Positions 63,865 through 64,000 of a DNA stretch of 64,000 bases are shown here, piece after piece; the stretch's first letter is position 1; each line of letters opens with the position of its first letter. The DNA comes from Sphingomonadales bacterium (lineage in GTDB: Bacteria; Pseudomonadota; Alphaproteobacteria; Sphingomonadales; Sphingomonadaceae). The stretch covers positions 124,001-188,000 of the forward strand of contig JADKHG010000002.1 of the NCBI GenBank assembly GCA_016721875.1. Direction: 5' to 3'. A model generated the notes under the pieces. It worked only from the letters and a program-made list of their open reading frames with translations, ran no database searches and was not told the origin of the DNA. A program made the translations under genes and the position numbers.

Positions 63865-64000
63865 ATGGACAATGCGTTGATATTGGTGGCGGAGGACGAA
63901 CCGGAGATCGCCGCGATATTGACCGCCTATCTCGAACGTGATGGCTTCCGCACGGTCTGCGCCGCCGATGGAGAGACCGCGTTGATGCATCACCAGCTGC
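63865..64000 (+). CDS. Two-component response regulator, cut by the window end
   Basis: The first 45 codons from ATG 63865 read MDNALILVAEDEPEIAAILTAYLERDGF and continue to the edge. AEDEPEI is the acidic pocket of a receiver domain, so this is a CheY-like response regulator, most likely OmpR/PhoB class. The rest, including the output domain and a possible sensor kinase, lies outside the window. Confidence 0.85.
   Translation, partial: MDNALILVAEDEPEIAAILTAYLERDGFRTVCAADGETALMHHQL

Overview
The window looks like chromosome of a sphingomonad (Alphaproteobacteria, Sphingomonadales; a Sphingorhabdus/Sphingopyxis-type mid-GC genome is my best guess, genus not certain). The evidence is conserved alphaproteobacterial gene order (dut-coaBC-ubiB-ubiE next to mutM-rpsT-dnaA; trpS-murJ-secB facing timA-mltA-smr; rpmH-rnpA-yidD-yidC-engB), a TonB-dependent receptor under Fur-like boxes, and dispersed palindromes of the kind common in sphingomonads.

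Layout. 0-2.2 kb: a lipoprotein, rlmB and tRNA-Tyr. 2.7-6.7 kb: a metallo-hydrolase, a LacI regulator, a broken DUF898 membrane protein and dapB. 6.7-12.8 kb: a sirtuin, then a minus-strand block moeB-dut-coaBC, a ccdAB toxin-antitoxin pair, ubiB and ubiE. 12.9-18.4 kb: two tandem paralogous exported proteins, a nuclease, mutM, rpsT and dnaA. 18.5-28.2 kb: cell-envelope and translation genes (trpS, murJ, secB, timA, mltA), smr, dapE and a cupin. 28.2-32.4 kb: GST, engB, yidC, yidD, rnpA and rpmH with a leader that looks like an attenuator. 32.4-37.5 kb: a TetR-headed run of small VOC, SRPBCC, GST and DUF genes with a palindromic operator. 37.6-46.2 kb: an M48 protease, comM, recX, a fatty-acyl-AMP ligase and a GGDEF-EAL protein. 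46.2-50.4 kb: arsC, a siderophore-type receptor, a gamma carbonic anhydrase and hemB. 50.4-59.0 kb: an M23 peptidase, a tightly coupled operon (methyltransferase, hydrolase, pnuC, NadR-like kinase, DUF1289), an ABC-F ATPase and lepA. 59.0-63.6 kb: an AT-richer accessory island. The right edge enters a response regulator.

The most interesting object is a complete retron in that island: an msr-msd RNA with an 8-bp a1/a2 pairing, two U-loop msr hairpins and a perfect 22-bp msd stem (60376-60535), followed by a nucleoside-deoxyribosyltransferase-like plus winged-helix effector (60532-61493) and a retron reverse transcriptase (61477-62421). By analogy with the Ec86/St85-type retrons it is probably an anti-phage toxin/antitoxin-like defence unit.

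A second window-wide pattern is that at least a dozen genes, several of them normally essential (yidC, dapE), carry single-base frameshifts, mostly one base missing from a short homopolymer run. I read this as uncorrected consensus error in the assembly rather than mass gene decay, and the gene boundaries given here span the whole original genes.
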